64,000 nucleotides of DNA, taken from Streptomyces erythrochromogenes (lineage in GTDB: Bacteria; Actinomycetota; Actinomycetes; Streptomycetales; Streptomycetaceae). Below the pieces are notes generated by a model. That model saw only the letters and a program-made list of their open reading frames with translations, did not search any database and was not told where the DNA came from. Every line of letters starts with the position of its first letter. Within the stretch, counting starts at the first letter, position 1. The DNA lies in assembly GCF_036170895.1 (NCBI RefSeq), contig NZ_CP108036.1, positions 4,529,501 through 4,593,500 of the forward strand, read 5' to 3'. The translations under genes and the position numbers were made by a program. Shown one piece after another: positions 1 to 7,410 of the stretch.

Positions 1-2
1 CC

Positions 3-71
3 GGCCTGACCCTGGCGGTCGCCACCAGCAGCGACCTCACCCTCTGGACCCGGCCCGGGCTCCGCTTCTGA
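3..71 (+). CDS. C-terminal end of a truncated upstream gene (possible beta-propeller protein)
   Basis: An open frame runs in from the left edge and stops at TGA 69-71, giving 22 residues with typical high-GC codon use. The residues include a segment reading SSDLTLWTRPG, which resembles the end of a WD40-type blade where a Trp closes the strand. Too little is present to name the protein. The stop codon overlaps a 23-nt motif that recurs before the regulator at 3613. Confidence 0.45.
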   Translation, partial: GLTLAVATSSDLTLWTRPGLRF

Positions 72-90
72 GACTTAGCACGATAGGTGT
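68..90 (-). promoter_or_regulatory. motif shared with the promoter region of the XRE regulator gene
   Basis: Read on the minus strand this contains ACACCTATCGTGCT followed by AAGTCTCAG. The plus-strand segment 3513-3535 matches it at 21 of 23 positions. Two copies 3.4 kb apart in opposite orientation suggest a common promoter element or operator. Which gene the left copy serves cannot be decided inside the window. Confidence 0.4.
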
Positions 91-410
91 TGTCATCCTT
101 CCGTCCCGACCTGCCCTTTTGCGAAGCTCTGAGCGCGACATCTGTCGCCGAATTCGCATCCTTCCTGACGTGATCCGCACTCTTCGCAGGCAAGTTGTCG
201 TCCGGACCGTGCTGCCGGTAGGCGACGCCCACGCCGTGCGCGGACACGGCGCGGGGTCGGCGCGTTCTCGTACGACGACGGGGTGGGCGTGGGGGAGCTG
301 GACGGTGCGTTCGTGATCGGGTCCTGGTGTGGGAGAAAGGAGCGTGGGGCGGGTTCTTCTCGTTGTGGCGGGCGGCGTTCTCGGCGTCCGGCAGGGCCGT
401 TGCCCTGGGT
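72..410. other. intergenic region, no convincing gene
   Basis: This spacer lies between the end of the left-edge gene and the convergent oxidoreductase. Its left end (68-90) holds a motif shared with the promoter region at 3513-3535. A short in-frame stretch around 259-315 reads like high-GC3 coding sequence but has no start, ribosome site or supporting length. I see no RNA gene. Confidence 0.4.
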
Positions 411-1415
411 TCACGTCATGGAGACGACGACCTTGCCGGCCTTCGCGCGGCCTTTCTCGACGTACTCCATGGCCTGAAGGGTCTCGTCGAAGGGGAAGAC
501 CTGGTCGACGACGGGGCGGATCTTCCCGGCGTCGATGAGGGGGGTGAGTTCGCGCAGCTGGTCGCCACTGGCCTTCATGAACAGGAAGGAGTACGTGACA
601 CCGAGACGCTTGGCCTGGCGCCGGATCTTGGCGCTGAGCGCGGCGATGCCCAGGCGGAGCACCAGGTTCGAGCCGAGTTCGCGGGCGGTGGCCGTGTCGG
701 GCGGGCCCGCGACGGAGATGGCCAGGCCGCCGGGCTTGAGGATGCGCAGGGACTTGGCGAGGTTCTCGCCGCCGAGGGAGTCCAGGACGAGGTCGTAGCC
801 GGTGAGGAGTTCGGAGAAGTCCTGGGTGCGGTAGTCGATGACCTCGTCCGCGCCGAGGTCCTTGACGAGGTCGATCTTGGCGGTGCTCGCGGTGGCGGCG
901 ACGTGCGCGCCCAGTGCCTTGGCCAGTTGGATGGTGATGGATCCCAGGCCGCCGGCGCCCGCGTGGATGAGGACCTTCTGGCCCGGCTGGACGTTCGCCC
1001 GCTCGACCAGGGCCTGCCAGGCGGTCAGCGCGACCAGGGGGAGGGAGGCGGCCTCGGTCATGGTGAGCGTAGCGGGCTTGGCAGCCAGGTCGTCCTGGTG
1101 GACGGCGAGGAGTTCGGCGAAGGTGCCGATGCGGTCCTTGTCGGGCCGCGCCCAGACCTCGTCTCCCACCGCGAAGCGGGTGACGGACGATCCGACGCGG
1201 ACGACGGTCCCGGCGAGGTCGTTGCCCAGGACGAGCGGGAGACGGTAGGGCAGGATCGACTTGAGGTCACCGTCGCGGATCTTCATGTCCAGTGGGTTGA
1301 CACTCGCCGCGTCGATCCTGACCAGGACGTCGTCGGCGCCCACCTGGGGGTCGGCTATCTCGGTGGCACGCATGTTGGACGCGTCACCGTACTTCTCGAC
1401 CCTGAAGGCCTTCAT
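411..1415 (-). CDS. zinc-free MDR-family NADPH:quinone oxidoreductase / alcohol dehydrogenase
   Basis: A 334-residue medium-chain dehydrogenase/reductase. The N-terminal GroES-like part includes a segment reading LGNDLAGTV, and a Rossmann nucleotide-binding motif HAGAGGLGS lies near residue 150. The cysteines that bind zinc in classical alcohol dehydrogenases are absent, which places it with quinone oxidoreductase-like enzymes that reduce activated alkenes or quinones with NADPH. A GGAG lies 6 nt before the ATG at 1415, so that start is preferred over the in-frame ATG at 1421. It is the last gene of a minus-strand group with the AKR remnant and the SDR, opposite a TetR regulator, suggesting joint induction by an electrophile or xenobiotic. 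The substrate is unknown. Confidence 0.85.
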   Translation of the reverse strand: MKAFRVEKYGDASNMRATEIADPQVGADDVLVRIDAASVNPLDMKIRDGDLKSILPYRLPLVLGNDLAGTVVRVGSSVTRFAVGDEVWARPDKDRIGTFAELLAVHQDDLAAKPATLTMTEAASLPLVALTAWQALVERANVQPGQKVLIHAGAGGLGSITIQLAKALGAHVAATASTAKIDLVKDLGADEVIDYRTQDFSELLTGYDLVLDSLGGENLAKSLRILKPGGLAISVAGPPDTATARELGSNLVLRLGIAALSAKIRRQAKRLGVTYSFLFMKASGDQLRELTPLIDAGKIRPVVDQVFPFDETLQAMEYVEKGRAKAGKVVVSMT

Positions 1416-1586
1416 CGTCATCTCCGTTCGTGTGGTCTCCCGTTCAAGCGGGAGGGGTGTTCTGTCTGTGAGGGGTTTGTCTCTTTACGAGGCAGTCTGT
1501 GGTGTCTTCTGGTCCGCGCGCTCCGCGTCGGCACGGCAGTGGCCAGTCCCTGCGCGGAGAGCCCTGCGGCGGCCGTGTTTCCGGGC

Positions 1587-1925
1587 TCAGGCAACCGGCA
1601 CGACCGGGGCGATGACGCTGCTCCCGTCGCCGCCCTGGAGGAGTCCCAGCGAGCCCGCGACGCCCTCGTGCGGTACGCCGAGCGGCATGGCGCCGACCTT
1701 GCCGAGGCGCGCGTACTGCTCGTCGGTGAGCTGGACGTCGAGGGCTGCGAGGTAGCTGTCGGCGCTGTCGAGGAAGGTGCCGCCGGCCTCGGCGAACCGG
1801 TCGAAGATCCGGCGGGCCTCGTCGGGCTCGGCGCCGGTGCCCCAGCCCGTGCCGAAGTTCGCGGTGCCGAGCGCGCACTCGGAGACGCGCAGTCCGGCCC
1901 TGTGGCCGAAGGCCGTGTAACGCAT
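1587..1925 (-). pseudogene. aldo/keto reductase with large internal deletion
   Basis: This 112-residue frame starts like a complete aldo/keto reductase, with the strand leading to FLDSADSY that carries the first catalytic Asp and Tyr. It then jumps directly into a C-terminal AKR segment (LTDEQYARLGKVGA). Normal family members have about 310-330 residues, so roughly 200 central residues, including the catalytic Lys and His, are missing while the reading frame is kept. AAGGA lies before the ATG, so it may still be translated. It cannot be an active AKR. It sits between the SDR and MDR genes in the same orientation, so the operon probably once encoded three oxidoreductases. Confidence 0.8.
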
Positions 1926-1984
1926 GAGAAGTCCTTGCGCAAGGGGGCCTGGAAGGCCGTCGTGCCGTGGTGGAGGGGTGAGCG

Positions 1985-2677
1985 TCAGCCCGCGTTCGGC
2001 TGGGGCGCCGCGGACAGGCTCTGCTTGACGTACCTGCTGGTCTCGTCGGCGAGGATCTCGGGCAGGCCGGTCTCGATGCCGTGAAGGGCCTGGGCCGCGA
2101 CGTCGGCGGCGGCGACCTTCTGATCGGCGGGCACGCCGGCGGCCATGTCGGTGTCCATGTAGCCGACGTGCAGCGCCGAGACGGTGATCCCGCGGGGCGC
2201 CAGTTCCTCGCGACTCGCGTCGCTCAGCGCCCAGGCGGCGGCCTTGGAAGCCGCGTAGGAGCCGAGGTCTGCCGGGTGGAACCAGGACAGGGCGGACAGG
2301 ACGTTGAGTACGGCGCCGCCGCCGTTGCCCTCGATGACAGGGGCGAAGGCCCGTGTGGCGGCGAGCGGGCCGAAGAAGTTGGTCTCCATCTCGCGACGTA
2401 CCTCGTCCAGGTCGCCGCCGACCAGCGTCGCGCCGGTGGAGACGCCCGCGTTGTTGATCAGAAGCGTCGCGTCCGACGCGATGCGGGCGGCCTCCCGTAT
2501 CGACTCCTGATCCGTCACGTCGAGGCGCAGTGGGCGGACGCCCGGCAGGTCGACCGTCTCGGGACGGCGGGCCGCCGCGTACACCTTGGCGCCATGCTCC
2601 ACGAGCTGGGCGGCCAGGTGCCGCCCGAGGCCCCGGTTGGCGCCGGTGACCACCGCGACCGCGTTCTTGAGTTCCAT
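1985..2677 (-). CDS. short-chain dehydrogenase/reductase
   Basis: A 230-residue classical SDR. It has the cofactor motif TGANRGLG at residues 11-18, NNAG at 75-78, and the catalytic set Ser128, Tyr141, Lys145 (YAASK). It should oxidise or reduce a small hydroxy/keto compound with NAD(P)(H) in the cytoplasm. The start at 2677 has AGGAGC upstream; a longer in-frame version from 2722 would run through the operator palindrome and is rejected. It is the first gene of the minus-strand redox operon and shares its intergenic region with the TetR gene at 2793, whose product very likely represses it. The substrate cannot be read from the sequence. Confidence 0.9.
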   Translation of the reverse strand: MELKNAVAVVTGANRGLGRHLAAQLVEHGAKVYAAARRPETVDLPGVRPLRLDVTDQESIREAARIASDATLLINNAGVSTGATLVGGDLDEVRREMETNFFGPLAATRAFAPVIEGNGGGAVLNVLSALSWFHPADLGSYAASKAAAWALSDASREELAPRGITVSALHVGYMDTDMAAGVPADQKVAAADVAAQALHGIETGLPEILADETSRYVKQSLSAAPQPNAG

Positions 2678-2721
2678 GCTCGCTCCTGTCCTTCGCAGGT
2701 GCCGTCGGAGCACCCGCGTCA

Positions 2722-2745
2722 TTTAGATTGCAAGCACAATCTAAA
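2722..2745. promoter_or_regulatory. TetR operator palindrome
   Basis: A perfect inverted repeat, TTTAGATTG - 6 nt - CAATCTAAA, lies in the divergent region between the SDR and tetR genes. It is far more A/T-rich than its surroundings, as is usual for TetR-family operators. It is well placed to control both directions. Confidence 0.85.
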
Positions 2746-2792
2746 CACAGGGCTATGATAGATGCCAGTCAACATCCAAACGGGAGGTGGCC

Positions 2793-3368
2793 ATGGGCCG
2801 CGTATCGCAGGCGCAGGCGGAGGAAAATCGCCGGCGGGTGGTGGACACCGCGTCGCGGCTGTTCCGGGAGCAGGGCACCCACGTCAGCGTCGCCGATCTC
2901 ATGAAGGCGGCCGGCCTCACCCACGGCGCCTTCTACAAGCAGTTCGCCTCCAAGGAGGCGCTCGTCGATGAGGTCACCGCCCACGTCTTCGATGAGATCG
3001 CACGGCGCAACGTGGCCGGGCTCGATCGGCACGACGGGCAGCGGGATGTCGCTCAGCGGGCCCTGATCGACGCCTACCTCTCCGTCGAACACCGTGACAA
3101 CGCGGCGGACGGCTGCCCGGTCGCGGCTCTCGCCACCGATATCGCGCGCGGACCCGAAGGCCGCGAGGCGCGCCGTACCTACGCGGAGGGCGTGGCCGAC
3201 TTCGCCGCGTTCCTCGCCCCCGCCGAGGCCGTCGGGGGCGGCGAGGGCGGCCTCGCTCGGCTGTGCACCCTGGTTGGTGCTCTGGTCCTGTCCCGGGCCG
3301 CCCAGGGCTCCCCGCTCTCCGAGGAGATCCTCGCCGCCGCGCACGCGGCCCTGACGGAAGCCGGCTGA
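2793..3368 (+). CDS. TetR-family transcriptional regulator
   Basis: A 191-residue repressor. The N-terminal helix-turn-helix spans about residues 10-55 and includes the family segment THGAFYKQFASKEALV; a helical ligand domain follows. The ATG at 2793 has GGAGG about 5 nt upstream and is preferred over the in-frame GTG at 2787. It is transcribed divergently from the SDR/AKR/MDR operon, with a perfect 9-bp-arm palindrome between them, so it most likely represses that operon and itself. TetR neighbours of this kind usually release DNA on binding the compound their operon detoxifies. The inducer is unknown. Confidence 0.9.
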   Translation: MGRVSQAQAEENRRRVVDTASRLFREQGTHVSVADLMKAAGLTHGAFYKQFASKEALVDEVTAHVFDEIARRNVAGLDRHDGQRDVAQRALIDAYLSVEHRDNAADGCPVAALATDIARGPEGREARRTYAEGVADFAAFLAPAEAVGGGEGGLARLCTLVGALVLSRAAQGSPLSEEILAAAHAALTEAG

Positions 3369-3512
3369 CCGGGGGCCCGGCATCGGGCGCCGCGCGGCGT
3401 GTGTACACCGGCCGCACCCGCGAGGTGACGCGGGATCCGAGGCTTCCGTGCTCGCGGCCTGATCGGTCTGGCGTAGTTCCGTGCTCCCTACGGCAGTTGT
3501 CGTGCAAATGCG

Positions 3513-3535
3513 ACACCTATCGTGCTCAGGCTCAG
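3513..3535 (+). promoter_or_regulatory. shared 23-nt promoter-region motif
   Basis: Begins ACACCTATCGTGCT and matches the minus-strand motif at 68-90 at 21 of 23 positions. It lies about 80-100 nt before the XRE gene start, upstream of the palindrome at 3564-3581. Confidence 0.4.
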
Positions 3536-3563
3536 CTTCGACGCCTGAGGAAGTGGGAGATGC

Positions 3564-3581
3564 TGCAAGCATCTGCTTGCA
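3564..3581. promoter_or_regulatory. palindromic operator, probable XRE autoregulatory site
   Basis: TGCAAGC - ATCT - GCTTGCA is a perfect 7-bp-arm palindrome 32 nt before the start codon of the XRE-family gene. This is the size and placement expected for a dimeric HTH protein repressing its own gene. Confidence 0.6.
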
Positions 3582-3612
3582 AAAGTTAGCGGAGTCGGGC
3601 AGGATCTGCAGC

Positions 3613-4059
3613 ATGGCATCGCTCAACGTCGGAAACCTCGGCGAATACCTCCGTGAGCAACGGCGGCAGGCGCAGCTTTCGCTGCGGCAGCTGGCCGAGG
3701 CCGCGGGAGTGTCGAATCCGTACCTGAGCCAGATCGAGCGCGGGCTGCGCAAGCCGAGCGCGGACATCCTCCAGCAGCTGGCCAAGGCGCTGCGGATCTC
3801 CGCGGAGACGCTGTACGTGCAGGCCGGGATCCTGGACGAGCGGGACCGCGACGAGGTGGAGACGCGAGCCGTCATACTCGCCGACCCGTCGATCAACGAG
3901 CGGCAGAAGCAGGTGCTGCTCCAGATCTACGAGTCGTTCCGCAAGGAGAACGCGCTCGACGCGCCCGCCGTTCCCGCCGGGCCGGACACGCCCGGCACAC
4001 CCGGCATGACGGACACGCCCGACAAGCCCGCCGACGAGATGCCGCCTAAGACCGACTGA
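3613..4059 (+). CDS. XRE-family helix-turn-helix regulator
   Basis: A 148-residue DNA-binding protein. Residues about 10-65 form a lambda-repressor-like HTH domain with the typical core LSLRQLAEAAGVSNPYLSQI. A short helical region follows, then a Pro/Asp/Thr-rich tail that is probably disordered. The ATG at 3613 begins exactly where the conserved domain begins; a longer in-frame start at 3481 would translate the promoter region and is rejected. CAGGAT lies 7 nt before the ATG, so the message may be leaderless, though the first base is not T. The HBHA-like gene follows 23 nt after the stop with its own strong ribosome site, and the two are probably co-transcribed. Confidence 0.85.
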   Translation: MASLNVGNLGEYLREQRRQAQLSLRQLAEAAGVSNPYLSQIERGLRKPSADILQQLAKALRISAETLYVQAGILDERDRDEVETRAVILADPSINERQKQVLLQIYESFRKENALDAPAVPAGPDTPGTPGMTDTPDKPADEMPPKTD

Positions 4060-4082
4060 AGTTGATCCGGGAGGACCAGCAC

Positions 4083-4631
4083 ATGGCCATCGCCGATGAC
4101 CTGAAGAAGACCCTCACCGACCCCACTCCCCTCTACTTCGCCGCCGGCACCGCCGACCTCGCCGTCCAGCAGGCGAAGAAGGTGCCGGAGCTCATCGAGC
4201 AGCTGCGCGCCGAGGCCCCCGCGCGCATCGAGGCCGTGAAGAACACGGACCCGAAGGCCGTGCAGGAAGCGGTCACCGCCAAGGTCGCCGAGGTGTTCGG
4301 CGCGATCGACCCGAAGAAGATCGGGGAGACCGCCCAGGACCTGGCGCTGCGCGGGGTCGGCGTGGCCGCCGAGTACGCGGTGCGCGCCAAGGAGACCTAC
4401 GACAAGGTCGCCGAGCACGGTGAGCAGGCGGTACGGGCCTGGCGCGGCGAGGTCTCCGACGAGATCGTCGACATCGCCGTCGTCGTCGAGCCGCGGCCCG
4501 AGCCGACCCCCGAGGCGCAGGCCGAGCCGGTGGCCGAGGCCGCTGCCGAGGAGCGCCCCGCGGCCAAGAAGCCCGCCGCGCGCAAGAGCACGGCCAAGAA
4601 GGCCGTCGTCACCGCGGACGACGCGAGCTGA
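4083..4631 (+). CDS. HBHA-like helical protein with Lys/Ala-rich tail
   Basis: A 182-residue protein, almost entirely helical by composition to about residue 130, ending in an alternating Lys/Ala/Pro tail (AAKKPAARKSTAKKA). The overall plan resembles mycobacterial heparin-binding haemagglutinin and other actinobacterial Lys-tailed helical proteins. There is no signal peptide or membrane segment. GGGAGGA precedes the ATG. It follows the XRE regulator closely and is ended by a strong hairpin at 4653-4685. In mycobacteria such proteins act at the surface or on lipid; in Streptomyces the role is not known to me, and a DNA- or membrane-binding role through the basic tail is only inference. Confidence 0.75.
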   Translation: MAIADDLKKTLTDPTPLYFAAGTADLAVQQAKKVPELIEQLRAEAPARIEAVKNTDPKAVQEAVTAKVAEVFGAIDPKKIGETAQDLALRGVGVAAEYAVRAKETYDKVAEHGEQAVRAWRGEVSDEIVDIAVVVEPRPEPTPEAQAEPVAEAAAEERPAAKKPAARKSTAKKAVVTADDAS

Positions 4632-4652
4632 ACCGCGCCCGCATGGGCGACC

Positions 4653-4685
4653 ACGGGCCGGGCACCCTTACAGGGCCCGGCCCGT
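4653..4685 (+). terminator. hairpin terminator
   Basis: A perfect 11-bp stem (ACGGGCCGGGC ... GCCCGGCCCGT) with an 11-nt loop directly after the HBHA-like gene. It has no U-run, as usual in Streptomyces. Confidence 0.8.
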
Positions 4686-4773
4686 TGTGGTTGATGGAGG
4701 GGCGTGTGCCGGTAGCGTGGAGTGAGGCGGCATCGGAAGTGCGAAGCGCAAGCATGAGAAGGCGGTCGAAGCG

Positions 4774-5112
4774 ATGTTGATGGACGGGTTCGATCGAGGG
4801 GTGGTCCCGCTGCTCGGGCTCGCCATGCTGGTGCTCGCGGTGGTGGCCTTCGGGTTCGCGCTGCTGGCCCGTGACGACGCGTACCGGGCGGCCGACAAGC
4901 AGAGCAAGACCTTCTGGCTGGTCATCCTCGGCATCACCGTGCTCGTGGACGCCTTCCTGGGGATGCTCTTCCTCCAGATCGCGGGCCTGGTGGCGACCAT
5001 CGTGTTCTTCGTGGACGTACGACCCGCCCTCAAGCAGGTCTCGGGCGGCGGCCGCCGCAGCGGTGGCAGCAGCAGCGACGGGCCGTACGGCCCCTACAAC
5101 GGCGGCCGGTAA
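4774..5112 (+). CDS. DUF2516 family membrane protein
   Basis: A 112-residue integral membrane protein. One hydrophobic segment spans about residues 10-30. A longer segment at about 46-80 could form a hairpin of two helices. A Gly/Ser-rich C-terminal tail ends in GPYGPYNGGR. The pattern matches the actinobacterial DUF2516 family, which has no known function. An alternative ATG lies two codons downstream. It stands alone between the HBHA-like gene and the convergent PP2C gene, whose stop codon is only a few bases away. Confidence 0.8.
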   Translation: MLMDGFDRGVVPLLGLAMLVLAVVAFGFALLARDDAYRAADKQSKTFWLVILGITVLVDAFLGMLFLQIAGLVATIVFFVDVRPALKQVSGGGRRSGGSSSDGPYGPYNGGR

Positions 5113-5115
5113 CCC

Positions 5116-6462
5116 TCAGCCTTCGGCACGGGAGAGCAGGACCACGGCCACGTCGTCGGTGAGTTCGCCGCCGTTGAGGCGGCGGGCCTCGGTGACGGAG
5201 GCCTCCAGCAGCCCTTCGCCGCTCAGACCGCGGTCCAGGTGGCGGTTGATCATCTCGACCATGCCGTCCTGGCCCAGGCGTTCCTTGCCCTCACCGATCC
5301 GCCCCTCGATGAGGCCGTCGGTGTAGAGCATCAGGCTCCAGGTGCCGCCGAGCTCGACCTGCCGGCGCGGCCAGCGGGCCCGGGGCAGCAGCCCGAGGGC
5401 CGGGCCGCTGTTCTCGTACGGGAGGAGCTGCGCGCGGCGGCCCGGACGGGAGATCAGCGGGGCCGGATGGCCGGCCAGGCACAGGCCCGCGCGGCGGCCG
5501 TCCGGGGCGATGTCGACGGTGCACAGCGTCGCGAATATCTCCTCGCAGGGGCGCTCCACCTCCAGCACCTCCTGGAGGGTGGCCAGCAGGTCGTCGCCGC
5601 ACAGCCCGGCCAGGGTCAGGGCGCGCCAGGCGATGCGGAGCTCGACGCCGAGGGCGGCTTCGTCCGGGCCGTGGCCGCAGACGTCGCCGATCATGGCGTG
5701 GACGGTGCCGTCGGGCGTGCGGACGGTGTCGTAGAAGTCGCCGCCGAGGAGGGCCCGGCTGCGGCCGGGGCGGTAGCGGGCGGCGAAGCGCAGATCGGAG
5801 CCCTCCAGGAGGGGGGTGGGGAGCAGGCCGCGCTCCAGGCGGGCGTTCTCCTGGGCGCGCAGTTTCGATTCTGCAAGCTTGTACTGGGCGATGTCGGCCC
5901 GTTTTCTCTCCACGGCGTAGCGGATGGCGCGGCTCAGCAGGCGGCCGTCCAGCTCGTCCCGGAAGAGGAAGTCCTGGGCGCCGACGCGGACGGCCTCGGC
6001 GGCGCGCTCGGCGTCGTCCTCGTCGGTGAGGACGAGGACGGCGTGGCGGGGCGCGAGGCGCAGCACCTGGTGGAGGACGGCGAGCTGCTGGTCCAGGGTG
6101 GCGGTGGTCGTGGCTCCGCCGGCGACGCGGGGGCCGGTTCCGTTTCCGCTTCCGTTTCCGCTTCCGGGGAGGGACAGGTCGAGCAGGATGCAGTGCACGT
6201 CGGGGGTGAGCAGCCGCTCGGCCTCGGTGAGGTTGCGGGCGGTGCGGAGCCGGATGCGGTGGCCGTCGGCGTCGAGGATCTCGGGGACGGTGAGCCCGCC
6301 GGCGGGGTCGTCCTCGATGACCAGGAGGGTCAGGGCGGTGGTCTGAGGGGTCGCCTGCGCGACACCGGCACCGATGGAGGCGGGCGGTGCGGCGGTGTGC
6401 AGAACGGCCTGACCGCTCTCCGTGGCGGGGGTGTCCCTCTGCCGCGGTACGGGTACGGGCAT
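5116..6462 (-). CDS. response-regulator receiver fused to PP2C-type (RsbU/SpoIIE) phosphatase
   Basis: A 448-residue signalling protein. An N-terminal receiver-like domain (about residues 35-185) keeps the acidic pair (IEDD) and the phospho-acceptor region LLDLSLPG, but the usual conserved Lys is replaced in QDFLFRDELDG. A short helical linker joins it to a PPM phosphatase domain with GGDFYD, IGDVCGHGPDEA, TDGLIEGR and TDDVAVVLL metal-ligand motifs. Such proteins usually dephosphorylate anti-anti-sigma factors. A GSGNGSGNGTG insertion sits just after the receiver Asp. ATG 6462 with GGAAGGAA upstream is preferred to the longer frame from 6576. No sigma-factor partner is adjacent, so the target is unknown. 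Confidence 0.85.
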   Translation of the reverse strand: MPVPVPRQRDTPATESGQAVLHTAAPPASIGAGVAQATPQTTALTLLVIEDDPAGGLTVPEILDADGHRIRLRTARNLTEAERLLTPDVHCILLDLSLPGSGNGSGNGTGPRVAGGATTTATLDQQLAVLHQVLRLAPRHAVLVLTDEDDAERAAEAVRVGAQDFLFRDELDGRLLSRAIRYAVERKRADIAQYKLAESKLRAQENARLERGLLPTPLLEGSDLRFAARYRPGRSRALLGGDFYDTVRTPDGTVHAMIGDVCGHGPDEAALGVELRIAWRALTLAGLCGDDLLATLQEVLEVERPCEEIFATLCTVDIAPDGRRAGLCLAGHPAPLISRPGRRAQLLPYENSGPALGLLPRARWPRRQVELGGTWSLMLYTDGLIEGRIGEGKERLGQDGMVEMINRHLDRGLSGEGLLEASVTEARRLNGGELTDDVAVVLLSRAEG

Positions 6463-7410
6463 CGTTTCCGGTTCCTTCCCTCCCCCCGAGGGTGCGCTCC
6501 GGCAGACCCTAGCGGTCCCGGCCCCGCGAACGGAATGCCGTTCTTGGCGGGGGCCTCCGTCATATGCCGTCATCACGGGGGAAAATCGGCCTCACTGGAT
6601 GACAAAGGTCACGGCGGGGCCGCGTTCCGTCCCGTCTACCGAGACGTCCCCCACCTCCACCGGGTTGCCTCGCCCCCACCACCCGATTCCCCGGGCCCCG
6701 GATCGACGGCCTCGGACCTGCTGCCCGCCCTCGCCCCGTTTCCGCAGCCCGGGCAGCCGCCCGAGGCCCCGGGGACGTAGCGCGCCCCGCGGCCCCGGCC
6801 ACCGTGTCGCCCGGCCCCACCCACCGCTCCGCCTCGGCGCGAAGGCCCGTGCGGCCCTACGCCGGCGGCAGCCGGGCCGTCGCCGGCGGCCGCGCTGCTC
6901 GGCCACGGCCCGGCCTGCGGCGACGCCGACTTCTGCGGCAGCTCCGGGCCACGGTCTGCGGCGCCGGGCCGTGCGGGGCTCGGGGGTCGATGGCCCCTGC
7001 AAGGGGTACGAAGGGGCCGAACCCCCGCCCAGGGCCCGCCTGCGGCGGAGCGGGCAAGTGGCGAGAGCCGCCGGCTGGGGTCAGGGCCGGCCCGAGGGGC
7101 TGGACGCCGCCTGGGCCCGGCGGGGGCGCGCGGCCCGCGGCGCGGCGGGGGGTGCGGCCGCGGACCGGTGAATCGTCTCCGGCCTGCGCTGCTGGGCAGC
7201 GGCCCGAGTCCCGGGCGCGTCCTGCGGCGCCGGGGCCCGCCCGGCGGACCGCGGCTCGGTGAACGGCCTCAGGCCCCGGGCACCGGCAGCGGCGTACGGT
7301 CCGCGGCTTCTGCCCGGCGGACGGCCTCCGGCCCGCTGCGGCGGGCGCCGGGCGGGCCGGGGCTTGGGGCGGGCTGTGGGCCCGGGGGGCGGCTGGTCCG
7401 CCCGGGAGGG
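6463..7410. other. long GC-rich spacer without a recognisable gene
   Basis: About 950 bases separate the NlpC/P60 gene from the downstream PP2C gene on the minus strand. The sequence is extremely G/C-rich and low in complexity. Frames are open on both strands only because stop codons are rare at this composition; none has a ribosome site, family motif or sensible residue composition. I see no clean terminator or RNA. Confidence 0.5.

Noticed and set aside
210..330. Short stretch translating to a protein-like sequence (around GAFSYDDGVGVGELDG).
   Set aside because: No start codon with ribosome site, stops being protein-like within 30 codons, and no family recognised; at most a decayed fragment.
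327..2084. Very long plus-strand frame opposite the MDR and AKR genes.
   Set aside because: It is antisense to the recognised genes and arises from the scarcity of stop codons at this G/C content.
6592..7002. Minus-strand frame of 136 codons in the spacer after the NlpC gene.
   Set aside because: Arg/Pro/Gly/Ala-rich shadow composition, no ribosome site, and no motif.
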